From NCBI GenBank assembly GCA_964035545.1, contig OZ037766.1, positions 2,476,501 to 2,540,500 on the forward strand: 64,000 nucleotides of DNA. The letters run 5' to 3'. Of this stretch, positions 24,901 to 34,729 are shown in pieces. The DNA comes from Bugula neritina. Taxonomy: Eukaryota > Bryozoa > Gymnolaemata > Cheilostomatida > Bugulidae. Under the pieces are notes generated by a model. The model did not search any database, was not told where the DNA came from, and saw only the letters and a program-made list of their open reading frames with translations. A program made the translations under genes and the position numbers. The first letter of the stretch is position 1, and every line of letters begins with the position of its first letter.

Positions 24901-26440
24901 CCTGGACAAAATAATATAAAACATGGCTTCAACCACAACTGTTTTAATTGTTTTGTAAGCAGCTACGAGTTGGGAGTAACTGAGTGTAGTAATTTAGAGC
25001 CCTCAAGTTTGAAGTTGGGGGGTTCAGTTAGAACCCCTAATTCAAAACTTGAGAACCTCAAACTACTTTACCCTCAACTTATAGCTGCTTATAAAACAAT
25101 TTCATTTTTTTTCAGGTTTTTTCTTACAAACTTGAAATAAACGCTGTGCTTTTAGCAAATATGTTAATAATAATTGCAGCTTTTTCAAATAATGTGATTA
25201 ACCTGGTATGGCATGGATATGGTATACATAGTACCTGCAATACACACATCCCATACGTATTCCCAAGAACCCTATGAGTATCTTTATAGTGACAATACTG
25301 GATAGCAGTTGACAATGAGAATAAATCCATCAGGTCTTCTTTTTTTGTAGATATGTTTCCTGTTTTAATCTTTTTCTGAATCCCTCTCAACCTTTTACTA
25401 CGGTTGCTGTAGTAGTAGGAATAGGCACACACTATTTTAACAGTTACATCTCGAATAGTCATAGCATTATAAACCTGAAATGAGTTTATCTTTAAATATC
25501 ACTAAAACCTCAATACCACATTATTAGTAATAGCAAAGAGAAGCTGGAAAGCAGCTCTCTTGTACCTTATTAGCCAAAATCTTAAGTAAACCAAACAGCA
25601 ACCACTCTCACACAGCACTAATGCTAAACTGGCAGTTAACCTGTTGAATCCCAGATCTTTCTTGTAGCACCAGAGAACAGTAGGTCGAGCTTTAACTGCT
25701 GCCTTTGACATCATGTGATGCAGCACCACAACCTATCAGCATGATATATGAAGTCTGAACACTGATGCATCTACACAGTAGTGTATATCTCAAAGCAACT
25801 ATACAAGTTCAAGCAAAATAAACAAAAGATAAAATATCATGCAGATAAATTTTCATTCAAGTACTTGTATGTAAAGTTTGTGAATATTGTGGTAGATTTA
25901 TGTTGTGTGTATGTGTCCTTGGTTGCCGAGATCGGCACTTCGGTCTTCCGAAACACCGATATGCCGATTTTCGGCATATCGGACTACCGAAGTGCCGAGA
26001 TGCCAATTCGGCATTTCGGATTTTCGAAGTACCGATATTCGGCATTTCGGGTCTCCGATCTCGGCAACAAAGGAATGTCTTTGTCCAGTGTGTATATAAA
26101 AGCCAGCGAGTTCCAGTATAGTTCAGTCTACTACTGGAGCTCGCTAGATACGGACTATTATATCATTCGACTACAATAAAGCTACCTTATCTTTTACATT
26201 ATTTCTCGCCTTGTTCTTCGTAACAAGTATGTAAGGCACTAGTTGCATTCATAACCCACAAAACTATCACAATTAGACAAATTGCGTGCATACCTAATGT
26301 TGAATATATGTAGAACAAAATGTTATACATACTTGATCCATAGCTCTGTCTCCAACCACCACAAACATACTTCTCATTTTGGTCTTCACATTGTTCTCTA
26401 TCAGAACTCTGATACGCTGATCTACTTTTTGCCTAAGCAT
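15987..26440 (-). CDS. NAT10: NAT10 RNA cytidine acetyltransferase, copy 2 (complete)
   Basis: 22 exons on the minus strand: 26440-26333, 25732-25641, 25406-25235, 24901-24608, 24040-23939, 23445-23218, 22699-22601, 22486-22350, 22101-22025, 21646-21481, 21285-21204, 20581-20468, 20092-19916, 19285-19175, 18704-18516, 18435-18336, 17957-17823, 17572-17400, 17051-16932, 16817-16731, 16564-16497, 16086-15987. Spliced length is 2931 nt, 976 aa, close to the usual ~1000. The start MLRQKVDQRIRVLIEN matches the family start. Order: DUF1726-like N-terminus, helicase core with P-loop GRGKS at 283-287 and VVIDEAAA at 381-388, GNAT domain with QGKGYG at 615-620, tRNA-binding region, and a basic tail with KKKKKR as nucleolar signal. 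It acetylates cytidine in 18S rRNA and tRNA using ATP and acetyl-CoA. All key motifs are intact, so this is the likely principal copy. Mobile elements crowd introns 1, 3 and 5 and the 5' flank. Confidence 0.96.
22227..22293. repeat. 16-bp tandem repeat in NAT10 copy 2 intron
   Basis: Four consecutive units of AACTATAAATAGATCAG type between exons 22350-22486 and 22025-22101. It is not adjacent to a splice site. Confidence 0.85.
23496..23676 (-). mobile_element. tRNA-derived SINE, copy 1
   Basis: Reading on the minus strand, a tRNA-like head has an A-box-like GTGGTCAAGGGGTCGG and a B box GGGTTCAAACC (complement at 23621-23631). A body follows, ending in AACCCCTTTCATCAGGGG. The same head and body occur at 36238-36432 in the same orientation, which shows a dispersed family. 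It lies in intron 5 of NAT10 copy 2. Confidence 0.8.
24946..25101. repeat. foldback (MITE-like) element 1
   Basis: The whole 156 bp folds back on itself. Left AATTGTTTTGTAAGCAGCTA pairs with right TAGCTGCTTATAAAACAATT, and pairing continues through GTAGTAATTTAGAG.CCTCAAGTTT and its complement to a central GGGGTTC / GAACCCC. Arms are about 70 bp with scattered mismatches. It has no coding capacity and lies in intron 3 of NAT10 copy 2. Confidence 0.85.
25922..26068. repeat. foldback element 2 built from CCGAA/CGGCAT units
   Basis: 147 bp with perfect 14-bp terminal inverted repeats GTTGCCGAGATCGG. The interior is made of many short self-complementary blocks such as CCGATATGCCGA and TCGGCATATCGG, so several nested hairpins are possible. 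It is much richer in G+C than the host intron (intron 1 of NAT10 copy 2). Frames through it are an artefact of the palindrome. Confidence 0.9.
26069..26230 (+). promoter_or_regulatory. LTR-like promoter and poly-A module next to foldback 2
   Basis: A strong TATA box TATATAAAAG at 26093-26102 is followed about 30 bp later by an initiator-like TTCAGTC near 26123. A stem of about 14 bp (AGCGAGTTCCAGTA with TACTGGAGCTCGCT, one mismatch) surrounds that site, and AATAAA lies at 26175-26180. This order of TATA, start, short R-like stretch and poly-A signal is that of a retroelement LTR, so it may be a solo LTR that includes the foldback, oriented against NAT10. It resembles no host promoter of the gene it sits in. 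Confidence 0.45.
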
Positions 26441-26495
26441 TTTATTCTAGCTTCTTAGATAATTCAGGGGGGTACCAGGTATTCCCCAAGTCTAC

Positions 26496-26555
<60 letters not shown>
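26496..26555 (+). repeat. (AAT)n microsatellite, 5' side of the LINE
   Basis: Twenty uninterrupted AAT units, about 55 bp upstream of the NAT10 copy 2 start codon. The same repeat resumes at 27950-27992 on the other side of the LINE fragment. Confidence 0.98.
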
Positions 26556-26556
<1 letters not shown>

Positions 26557-27949
26557 GTTACAAAAATGTGCCACACTGGTTATGAAAAGAGGAAAGAAAA
26601 TTGAAGGCACAGGAATCTCTATGCCTGATGAACAGGTAATCAAAGATCTGGATGAGGAGCCGTATAAGTATCTAGGAGTTCTTGAGACTGATAGAATACA
26701 AATGGATGAAATGAAAGATAAAACCAGGAAGGAGTACTATAGGCGAATAAGAAAAGTTCTGGAATCAAAACTGAATGGAGGGAATACGATTAAAGCAATA
26801 AACACTTGGGCAGTAGCAGCAGTGCGTTACACAGCTGGAATACTTGACTGGACTGTTGATGAACTAAAAGACATGGACAGAAAGACAAGGAAGCTTATGA
26901 CAATAAATCGTGCACTCCATCTAAGAGCAGATGTAGACAGGCTGTATGTTAGCAGAAGGGAAGGTGGAAGAGGGATGGTGTCAATTGAAGAATGTGTAAG
27001 GATTGAAGAATGCAGCATGTCAGATTACATAAAGAGGACATGCACTGATGGAGACACTACTCTGAATACCTTCCTAAAGGACAAAACAGCAATAGAAATC
27101 AAGAACGATAAATCGGTAGAAAGAACTGATGGGTGGAAAGAAAAGGCTCTACATGGTCAGTACATCAGAAAGGTGGAGGACATGAAAACGTGCTCATGGA
27201 AATGGTTGAAATCTGGTTGGCTGAAAAAGGAAACAGAAGGGCTGCTGTTAGCTGCGCAAGATCAAGCACTCCCTACTAGAAATTATAAAGTAGCTATAAT
27301 GAAAGAACAAGGTAGCAAGAAGTGTCGGATGTGTAATGCAAGGGACGAGACTGTGATGCATATACTGAGTGAATGTGAGAAGTTAGCACAAGGAGAATAT
27401 AAGAAAAGACAGGATCATGTGGCATCGATAATTCACTGGGAGTTGTGTGAACTTCATGGATTTCAGAGAAGCAAAAATTGGTACGACCACCGAGCAGAAT
27501 CAGTACTGGAGAATGACAATGTAAAAATATTGTGGGACTTCAACATACACACCGACAGAGTCATCAAAGCTAGTAGGCCTGATATAGTAGTAGTTGACAA
27601 GCGTAATGCTGAAACAACAATCATCGATATCGCAGTTCCTGGTGATTACAGAGTAAAAGAAAAAGAATCAGAGAAGATAGGAAAATATCAGGATTTAGCC
27701 CTAGAGTTAACCCGCCTTTGGAAAACATCAACAAAAGTCATCCCCATTGTAATTGGAGCCCTTGAAGCTTCACACATGACTGTAGACTGGATGGCACTAC
27801 TTGGAGTAGGAGAAAACAAATACCCACTGATTCAGCAAACAGCCTTACTAGGATCAGCTCACATCTTGAGGAAAGTTCTATCCATCCCAGCCTAGTGGAA
27901 CTAGGCCGATGGTAGAAGGTTATACCAGCTAAAAAGCTGTGATACAACC
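26556..27949 (+). mobile_element. 5'-truncated R4/Dong-type LINE inserted in (AAT)n
   Basis: About 1.4 kb between two blocks of the same AAT microsatellite. It holds the 3' portion of a non-LTR retrotransposon frame and a short 3' UTR (27896-27949). Elements of the R4/Dong clade with a restriction-like endonuclease are known to insert into TAA repeats, which fits the flanks exactly. 5' truncation is typical of LINE insertion. Confidence 0.8.
26582..27895 (+). CDS. LINE C-terminal half: RT thumb, CCHC and restriction-like endonuclease
   Basis: 437-aa open frame without a stop. The first ~130 residues match the C-terminal part of LINE reverse transcriptases (PYKYLGV near 27-33, GGRGM near 128-132). 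A CCHC knuckle follows: C248, C251, H260, C265. The restriction-like endonuclease is SRPDIVVVDK (P333, D334), then TTIIDIAVPGD with D349, and a KIGKYQDL stretch, as in R2/R4/Dong/NeSL elements. It nicks target DNA to prime reverse transcription. The catalytic RT palm (YADD) and everything upstream are absent, so it cannot move by itself. The intact frame suggests a recent insertion. It is read against NAT10 copy 2. Confidence 0.85.
   Translation: MKRGKKIEGTGISMPDEQVIKDLDEEPYKYLGVLETDRIQMDEMKDKTRKEYYRRIRKVLESKLNGGNTIKAINTWAVAAVRYTAGILDWTVDELKDMDRKTRKLMTINRALHLRADVDRLYVSRREGGRGMVSIEECVRIEECSMSDYIKRTCTDGDTTLNTFLKDKTAIEIKNDKSVERTDGWKEKALHGQYIRKVEDMKTCSWKWLKSGWLKKETEGLLLAAQDQALPTRNYKVAIMKEQGSKKCRMCNARDETVMHILSECEKLAQGEYKKRQDHVASIIHWELCELHGFQRSKNWYDHRAESVLENDNVKILWDFNIHTDRVIKASRPDIVVVDKRNAETTIIDIAVPGDYRVKEKESEKIGKYQDLALELTRLWKTSTKVIPIVIGALEASHMTVDWMALLGVGENKYPLIQQTALLGSAHILRKVLSIPA

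Positions 27950-27992
<43 letters not shown>
27950..27992 (+). repeat. (AAT)n microsatellite, 3' side of the LINE
   Basis: About 14 AAT units directly abutting the LINE 3' end (GTGATACAACC). It could be remaining target sequence or repeat copied by the element; both are described for Dong-like elements. Confidence 0.97.
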
Positions 27993-27993
<1 letters not shown>

Positions 27994-29641
27994 CACAATT
28001 TACACTCTAAAATACATAAATACAACATAAATAATGAGGAACGACCAGAATTCAAGTAAATAATATTCTAATTATATTCAGAATGATTTCAAAGGCCGCG
28101 CACACTTAAAGGTGAAAGGTTACAGGAAATGCATGGTAGCCGAAAACTACAATAACTTTGCCACTACAATACTGTGTGGTGTAACTTTAACCCTTTCCTA
28201 TGATAGGCATAGCCCTGGATTCAAAACTCTGAGTGATAGTATTCAATCTCAATCTGTTTTTCATTCAGCTTTTATTTTTATTTTATGTCACTGCCAGGAA
28301 TGCACTTTACTTTTTCTTTGGTTTCAAGTTTTATTTATGCTAATACATATTAATATTATTATACCTAATTGTTTAGGATAAGTTATTAGTACTTTACTAA
28401 TTAAGTTTAACTTATACTTATACAGTTATAGTTATAGTTATTTAAATTTTGCGTTGACTTTGAGTTTGACATTCAATTTGAATTCACAAATTTGCAATTG
28501 GCAATTATTTTTTGAAATTCAAATTATTAATTATAAATAATAAATTGAAATATGGTAATTATTGTGATTGATATTTAACTTTTTTATGTAGTAATAGTAA
28601 TATTATCGTAATGATACGCATAATGATAATGATAATTAAAATTATCATTATGATTATAAACTAAAATAAAAGTCCATCGATTTTATTCTTAACCATCACC
28701 ATAGTCCATGGCAATGATAATGATACTTATACTCATAGTGACTGTGATAGTCACCATCATAATGATAATGATATTCATAATGACTTAATTATTACTATTA
28801 GGTTCAATCTTCAAGTTTAACTTTAATTTGATCAGTATATGGCTCATCATCATAATGATAATCAGTCATCACCATACTTGCTACTTACTTGCAGTTATTT
28901 ATTTTTAGATCATCACTTTATGATAGTCATACTCATAGTCATAATTATAAGTTATTACTTTATAGTGATAAAGATAATCAAAATGATAATCATATTGATT
29001 ATTGAGCTTTACATTGGTTCAGGTTAGTTAGTTTGTTTGCAATAATCTAATAGTTGCTAATAACTATAAGTATACTGTAAGTAATATTAAATAACTATAA
29101 AATATGAGCATAAGTTAATAATTGTTGGATTACTTTTGCTGTTGATATTGCTGCGTTCATGGTATTAGTTATACTAATAGTAATACTTACTCCAACTCTT
29201 AATCCTAATCAAGTAATGTGGTTAATAATTATAATATACTACCTGATTTGCACAGCATCACTAAAATATTACCAACATTAACACTCACACTATGTTAAAT
29301 AAAAACACAAATTATGACTAGCACAGTTTGGAAATCTGATGTGCTATAATAACATTAAGTTGTAGACCTCCTGTACTTATAAGCTGAAAATTATACTTTT
29401 TTATCATGAAACTATACTATACTAAGCATAACAAGCATTGCATTGGTTACATAGTTTTAAGCCAGCCATGTCATTGTCATTGGTCCAGTTACAATAGTTC
29501 AACCAGTGTATGTGTTACTGAAGCCCAGATGATGTTATGTAACAAACAGGAATGTAGTGTTTTATAGATGTATTGAAACTTCACCTTTTGTCATATTGTG
29601 GTAATGATATTGTAAAACTAAAAGTTTATTCTACTCAGATT
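27993..29641. other. AT-rich spacer with ATGATA-type low-complexity DNA
   Basis: 28560-29000 is dominated by imperfect (CATAATGATAATGATA)-like sequence on both strands. No frame with family support is seen. The promoter of the ARL10-like gene is probably at the right end. Confidence 0.6.
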
Positions 29642-32202
29642 ATGTGGAATGTAGACAGTAGAACTTTGGCTATCTCACTGTCTGTGGGTGGATTAGTTGC
29701 TGGCATCGTATACTTGTGGTACCAGAAGCAAAGAACACTGGTTAAAGAAGTAGATGAAGGTTTCTTAGATGAGGTTAGGAGAGCGTGATGCTCTGTGATC
29801 ATGCTTGCTATGCTCTTAGCTGACTTGATGCAATGTAGACTTTAAAGCATTTTAGCTAAGTTATAGTCAAATAAAATCAAGATATAACTTTAATATTTAA
29901 TCAATTTGCCTAACTGCCTTCTTTAAAATAATTTTTCTAAGTGTTTAGTTACCTTAAATTATTATGAATTATTGTAATAGTTACTTCTAATATGATTAGC
30001 TTTCCATGAGCTGTTTCTTTTGGGCACCGACTAGTGTGTTTAACTGCGAGCCTATATCTTATAGCATATTATATAGAACTAGATCATGGCTATATCTCAT
30101 AGTATATTCTGTATGACTATGTGCTTATATGCTATGTGTTTTGTTTATATTATATGTCAAATTATAACATATATAAACTTGCAATACATGTACGTATTGT
30201 GCTATATGTAATAAAGCGTTTTACATGGCGATATTTTAGAAAGAGTGTGGAGAGCCTCTACCAAAGAAAGTCATAGTTGTAGGTTTGGATAATGCAGGCA
30301 AATCTTGTTTGTTATCTGCTCTTTCAAGTGAAGATAATTTCTTAGCTAATACGGAGCCAACCGAAGAGTTTAATGTGGTCACTATCTCTAATAAACACAA
30401 AGCTGACTTGCAACTTTGGGAAAGTATGTTTGGGAAGTTATTCATTGCTTTGTTTGTGACTTCTTTAAGTTTGCTGTTATCTAACATGTTGAATTATTAG
30501 CATGGTGAGGCGATTCCTACTAACACATTTTTCTATGCCATAAAGTATATTCTGCTATGTAGAGAGGTGGGTCATTTTACTTAATTTAGTACACACTGGA
30601 TATCTTCAGTTTTTGGCTATTTTTCACAATTTAGCTGGTAATGAACATGTTTTTTTGGCCAAAATTAGTAAAACACCAATAAATACACCTAAATAATCAA
30701 AGTTCTTTTTAATTTTGCTTCATTTCCCATGTTTTTCCATAATTATTCAGCTAGTTTTGGTTACGGACCGTTACGGTTTTTTCGTAACGGGCACATATAG
30801 AATATTAAGTGCATATGACAATGACCTGTGTTTTAATGTTGGGGAATCCCCTCCCAGCCTTTTCTGTTATGCGTAGTTAAAACCAGCACATAAAAAAATA
30901 CCATGTATAGTAAATTTCAATTGATTTTGAGCAAACTTTAATGTGAGGTCATAAGTTGCTGGTGTGTACTAAATGAAGTAAACTGACTCAGGTAGCAATA
31001 TCTAGAAACTAGCGACATAAGTAGACCAAGAATTTGAGGAATGCGTAACAGGAAATGCACAATCTTTCCCACCGTTGATTCAGTGTGGATTATTTCTTGC
31101 TACATACCAATCCCTCCTTTCCCCCGTGTGAGGTCATTTAGGAGCAGTAGGGGAGAAGTTGACATAGTCTAAGTTCTTTAATTCTATTAATAAATGCTGT
31201 GTTGGGGCATAACTTCATTTGCTACATTTTCAATCTAGAACACGAGGTTTTCTCAATCTCTTCATTACTGCACCTACCTCTGTGGGGTACACTCACATGC
31301 ATGTACTACAGTCACATCTTGCTATGTTATTGTTGTAGTCGGTGGAGCCAGAGAGATGAGAAAGAACTGGTGTAATTTCCTGCAGGATACAGATATACTA
31401 GTCTACGTCATTGATTCCTCTGACAGGAAGCGTTTTCCCGACTGCTACACGGAGATGCATCAACTTCTTGGTGATGAGAGGCTGAAAGATAAACCAGTTC
31501 TTGTTGTTTCAAATAAACAGGTAAAGTAACTTATTTTCAGCCTATGTATGTTGTATGTGATACTTTCACATTTTAAGTATTCCATGGTGGAATTTATTAT
31601 TTCTTTACGAAATTTCTTTCAAGATTTGGAGAACAATTTCTTGACTTCAGTATTATACAAATGTCACACTAGCAAATTGACTATTATATTAGTTAATCTG
31701 CTATGTCAAACCCTATTGGCTAGTGGTTACTATGCCTATATGGTGCCATATGATTGTGTATATTGTATGTGCTGCTTTGGCGGCTCATGTTTAATCCTGA
31801 TATGTAACTCATTGAAATATAACTCAGTTTTAATATTTGTAATTATTGGCATCTCTGCTGATATAGAAGGATTTTGTGGGAGTTGTCTTTCCACTTTGAC
31901 ATATTTTTTCCTGTTGTCTTTCAGCATATTTTAAGGGGTCAAATAATAGCCATTGCAATGCATCATTGCTTGAATTATGCTCTCGATATTTAACATTGTT
32001 CGTTTATTTTTAAATCATATATTGCTGCCGGTATTTGTAGGACAGTCCATCTGCTGCCAGTGTTCCGCAAATCAGAGAAGCTCTGGGGTTAGAAGACGTC
32101 AAGCACCATCGAGTTCAAATAGTCGAGACGTCTATCCGACCCCCGCCCCATTCTATTGCCGGGGTTAGTCAAGTTCTAGAGTTTATAGTCAACAACTTAT
32201 AG
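29642..32202 (+). CDS. ARL10: ARL10-like membrane-anchored small GTPase
   Basis: Four exons: 29642-29773, 30240-30423, 31339-31520, 32041-32202; 660 nt, 219 aa. The Met at 29642 is preferred to 29573 because it places the hydrophobic segment (residues 9-27, LAISLSVGGLVAGIVYLWY) at the very N-terminus, as in ARL10. Such an anchor replaces the usual N-terminal myristoylated helix of ARF proteins. Nucleotide-binding motifs: GLDNAGKS at 59-66, WEIGGA at 104-109, and NKQD at 164-167, split exactly by the last intron. The usual Gln after IGG is Ala, so intrinsic GTP hydrolysis is expected to be weak; the ARL10 family as I recall it also lacks this Gln. The C-terminal helix ends LEFIVNNL. ARL10 is poorly characterised; a link to mitochondrial or other internal membranes is not shown here. 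ARL9-like is the alternative name. Confidence 0.8.
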
Positions 32203-34729
32203 AATAGTTATGCTGTTCATGGTACTTTCTTCTGTAAATCTAATTTAGATGAATTTTTACCTCACAAAAGACATTAGCTGCTAGAATTTTAAAGTTTTTC
32301 TTTTTATTTTTATTTGATTGCATTATTAAAATGTAAATTGTACAATATATTATTTTCCTTGTACAATCTACACTTGCTACATTTCCTCATAGGAAATATA
32401 GTCTTGGAATCTCACTCTGCAATGTATATTTGGATCTAATTAATTTAACCAAACCCACTACCTGTAATTATTCACTTATAGCTGTGTAAATAAACATCTA
32501 AAACTGTTTTGCATCATCATTTTTGTCAATTTAAAGTTTAAACAGTAAACTAACCAAGTTTTAATATTGTTTTACTTGTTAATACCACATATGTATTTCC
32601 ATGCTCATTGTTACTTAGTCATGCATAGATTTTAGTTTAAACTACAATTTATAAGATTTTTCTTATAATTTTCTATTCATTTTGTTATTTTTTACCACCA
32701 ACTTTTTGTGTAGGAAATATTTTTTGCGTTATAAAAATATACACAAGTAACTGCCTTAGAAAGACTATCTTATGCTCCCAATAGTACTGTAGAACTTAAG
32801 TAACTGCTACATGATTATCTCAGCTAATAAAATGCAGTTGGTTATTACATTGATAACAAAAGTCAGCAAATAGAATTAAGCGTAATATTGTGGCTGGTGA
32901 GAAGTGATTTATAAGACTTGTGCTTTAGCTTGAGAGGTTATCTATTCTTGCATTTCGACTCTACATATCAAAATGTTTTATAAAGCTAAAATGACAAAAA
33001 AATTACACTAAAATGAATTTTTTGAGAATTCTACAACATGAAGCCATGTACTTCCTAGGAAAGTCATTGATCATGTAATTGTAGGTTTTCAGTGTAAGTT
33101 TTATTGAATAAGGGAAAATTTCATTATGAGAATGTATATACAGTGCAGATTAGGTGTTGTGAAAGCAGGCAAACATTATATAGCAAATTTAATCCGTTTA
33201 TTTGTTGGTTATTCATACTTAGATGTAATCACCGCACAGTCATTTGTGTGAGATATGCAGAGAGAGGTAAATGAGTAAAGCGTTGCTAAATTCAATTTTA
33301 CTATTTGCTACAGTATCTCATATACCACTGTGACTATACTGCGTTGGGTAAGTTTAAAAAGTTATTGTATGTAATACGTAGAGTGTCTTGAATAGTCACT
33401 CATTAAAGGAATGTTTGTAATTTTGCTGAAAAAGTGCAAGCTTCAGTTGATCACATTTATTTTTTAATGAAAATCATGAAGGTATTTCTTAAATAAACTA
33501 CCTTAAACATCAGTTTTAGCAGAAATTCAAGAATATTTTTAATATAACCAGACTGTATTTATTACTGCACAGAGCCATTACTTATTTATAAAAAAACTTT
33601 AATACTAAAAGTTAAATTAAGTGCTACTCTTCAGACTTACTTAGTCACGTGATCTATCTTTTAGAATAGCATAGATGATTGGTTCAACAGAAATGGCAAC
33701 TCACCAAATAATAGTGTGTTTTCCACTAGACTGAGTTTTGTTCCTTTGAAATTGATCTGTTACATATTACACAATGGCAGTTGCCTAATTTTAAGTTGAC
33801 AAAACAAACAGAAACTCCTAATTTGATGAATTTAGCTGCTGAACATACATAATACTACCATTTCATTTACAGCCTTTAGCATGTAGTTAGTTGTTGTGGT
33901 CTATTGTGTAGTATACAAAGGAATTATAACTATATAAAATCAACAGAGTATATATTATATATAATACACCATGTATGTAACTTTTCATATACTTGATCTT
34001 AGTCAGAAGTAACATACTTTACAAGAAACTTCCTTAATTTTATTACAGCATTTACCATTAAACTACATAATGGAGTTTTAGTTTGTTGGTATTTACTATC
34101 AGTGTGTGGCCTTCAACTTAGCAAAGTCTCTCCACGTAGCTTTAAGGATTACAGTCTATGTCAGATAACAGCTAGTCATACCAACTCTTTTCTGACTTGA
34201 ATATACTTGTCATGTAAGTTAATGTTTATTTCAGTTTACTTTTTTGATCAATGTAAGCTAAGAACTTTGAACTACCGTATAGTCAAATTTTTCAAAAACA
34301 TCAATTGCCAATATGAGTTCTTGTGTCCTATAGGGAAGGTAAATGTAATCAATTAGAAATTGTGCATGTGTCATTTAATGACCTTGCTTCAGTTTTGACT
34401 GACATTATATATTACAAAAAGATGTATAATAAAATAAATAAATTACTTTGAGACAAGCGACAGCAAGTGCTATAATGACAGCACACTTAGTATATTAGGT
34501 ACTACCTACCTAAGAATTTTTTATAATATAATTCTAATAATATAATATAATAACATAATATAATGTAATATTGATTTCCAAACTAGTTAACTTGGCAACC
34601 ACATATCACATGCTCTGTTTACTGAGCTCAACACCAAGCTTTAGAATTACCAAACCTAGCCTACAATTCTAGAAACCTGTGAATAAAATTACTGGGCTCT
34701 ACTGACAAGCCAACATCCTATTACGAAAT
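32203..34729. other. ARL10-like 3' UTR region and AT-rich intergenic DNA
   Basis: A poly-A signal AATAAA for the upstream gene is at 32489-32494. The remaining ~2.2 kb shows no supported gene, only short AT-rich runs near 34500-34560. Confidence 0.6.

Noticed and set aside
25781-26179. Overlapping open frames of 62-132 aa on both strands
   Set aside because: They run through the palindromic CCGA/CGGCAT foldback and the LTR-like module. Frames open on both strands because of the repeat, with no family support.
27738-28055. 105-aa minus-strand frame with a tyrosine run
   Set aside because: The tyrosine run is the AAT microsatellite read on the other strand, and the rest is antisense to the LINE frame.
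31548-31934. 128-aa hydrophobic frame inside the ARL10-like gene
   Set aside because: Lies wholly in the intron between exons 31339-31520 and 32041-32202. It is AT-rich with no homologue that I recognise.
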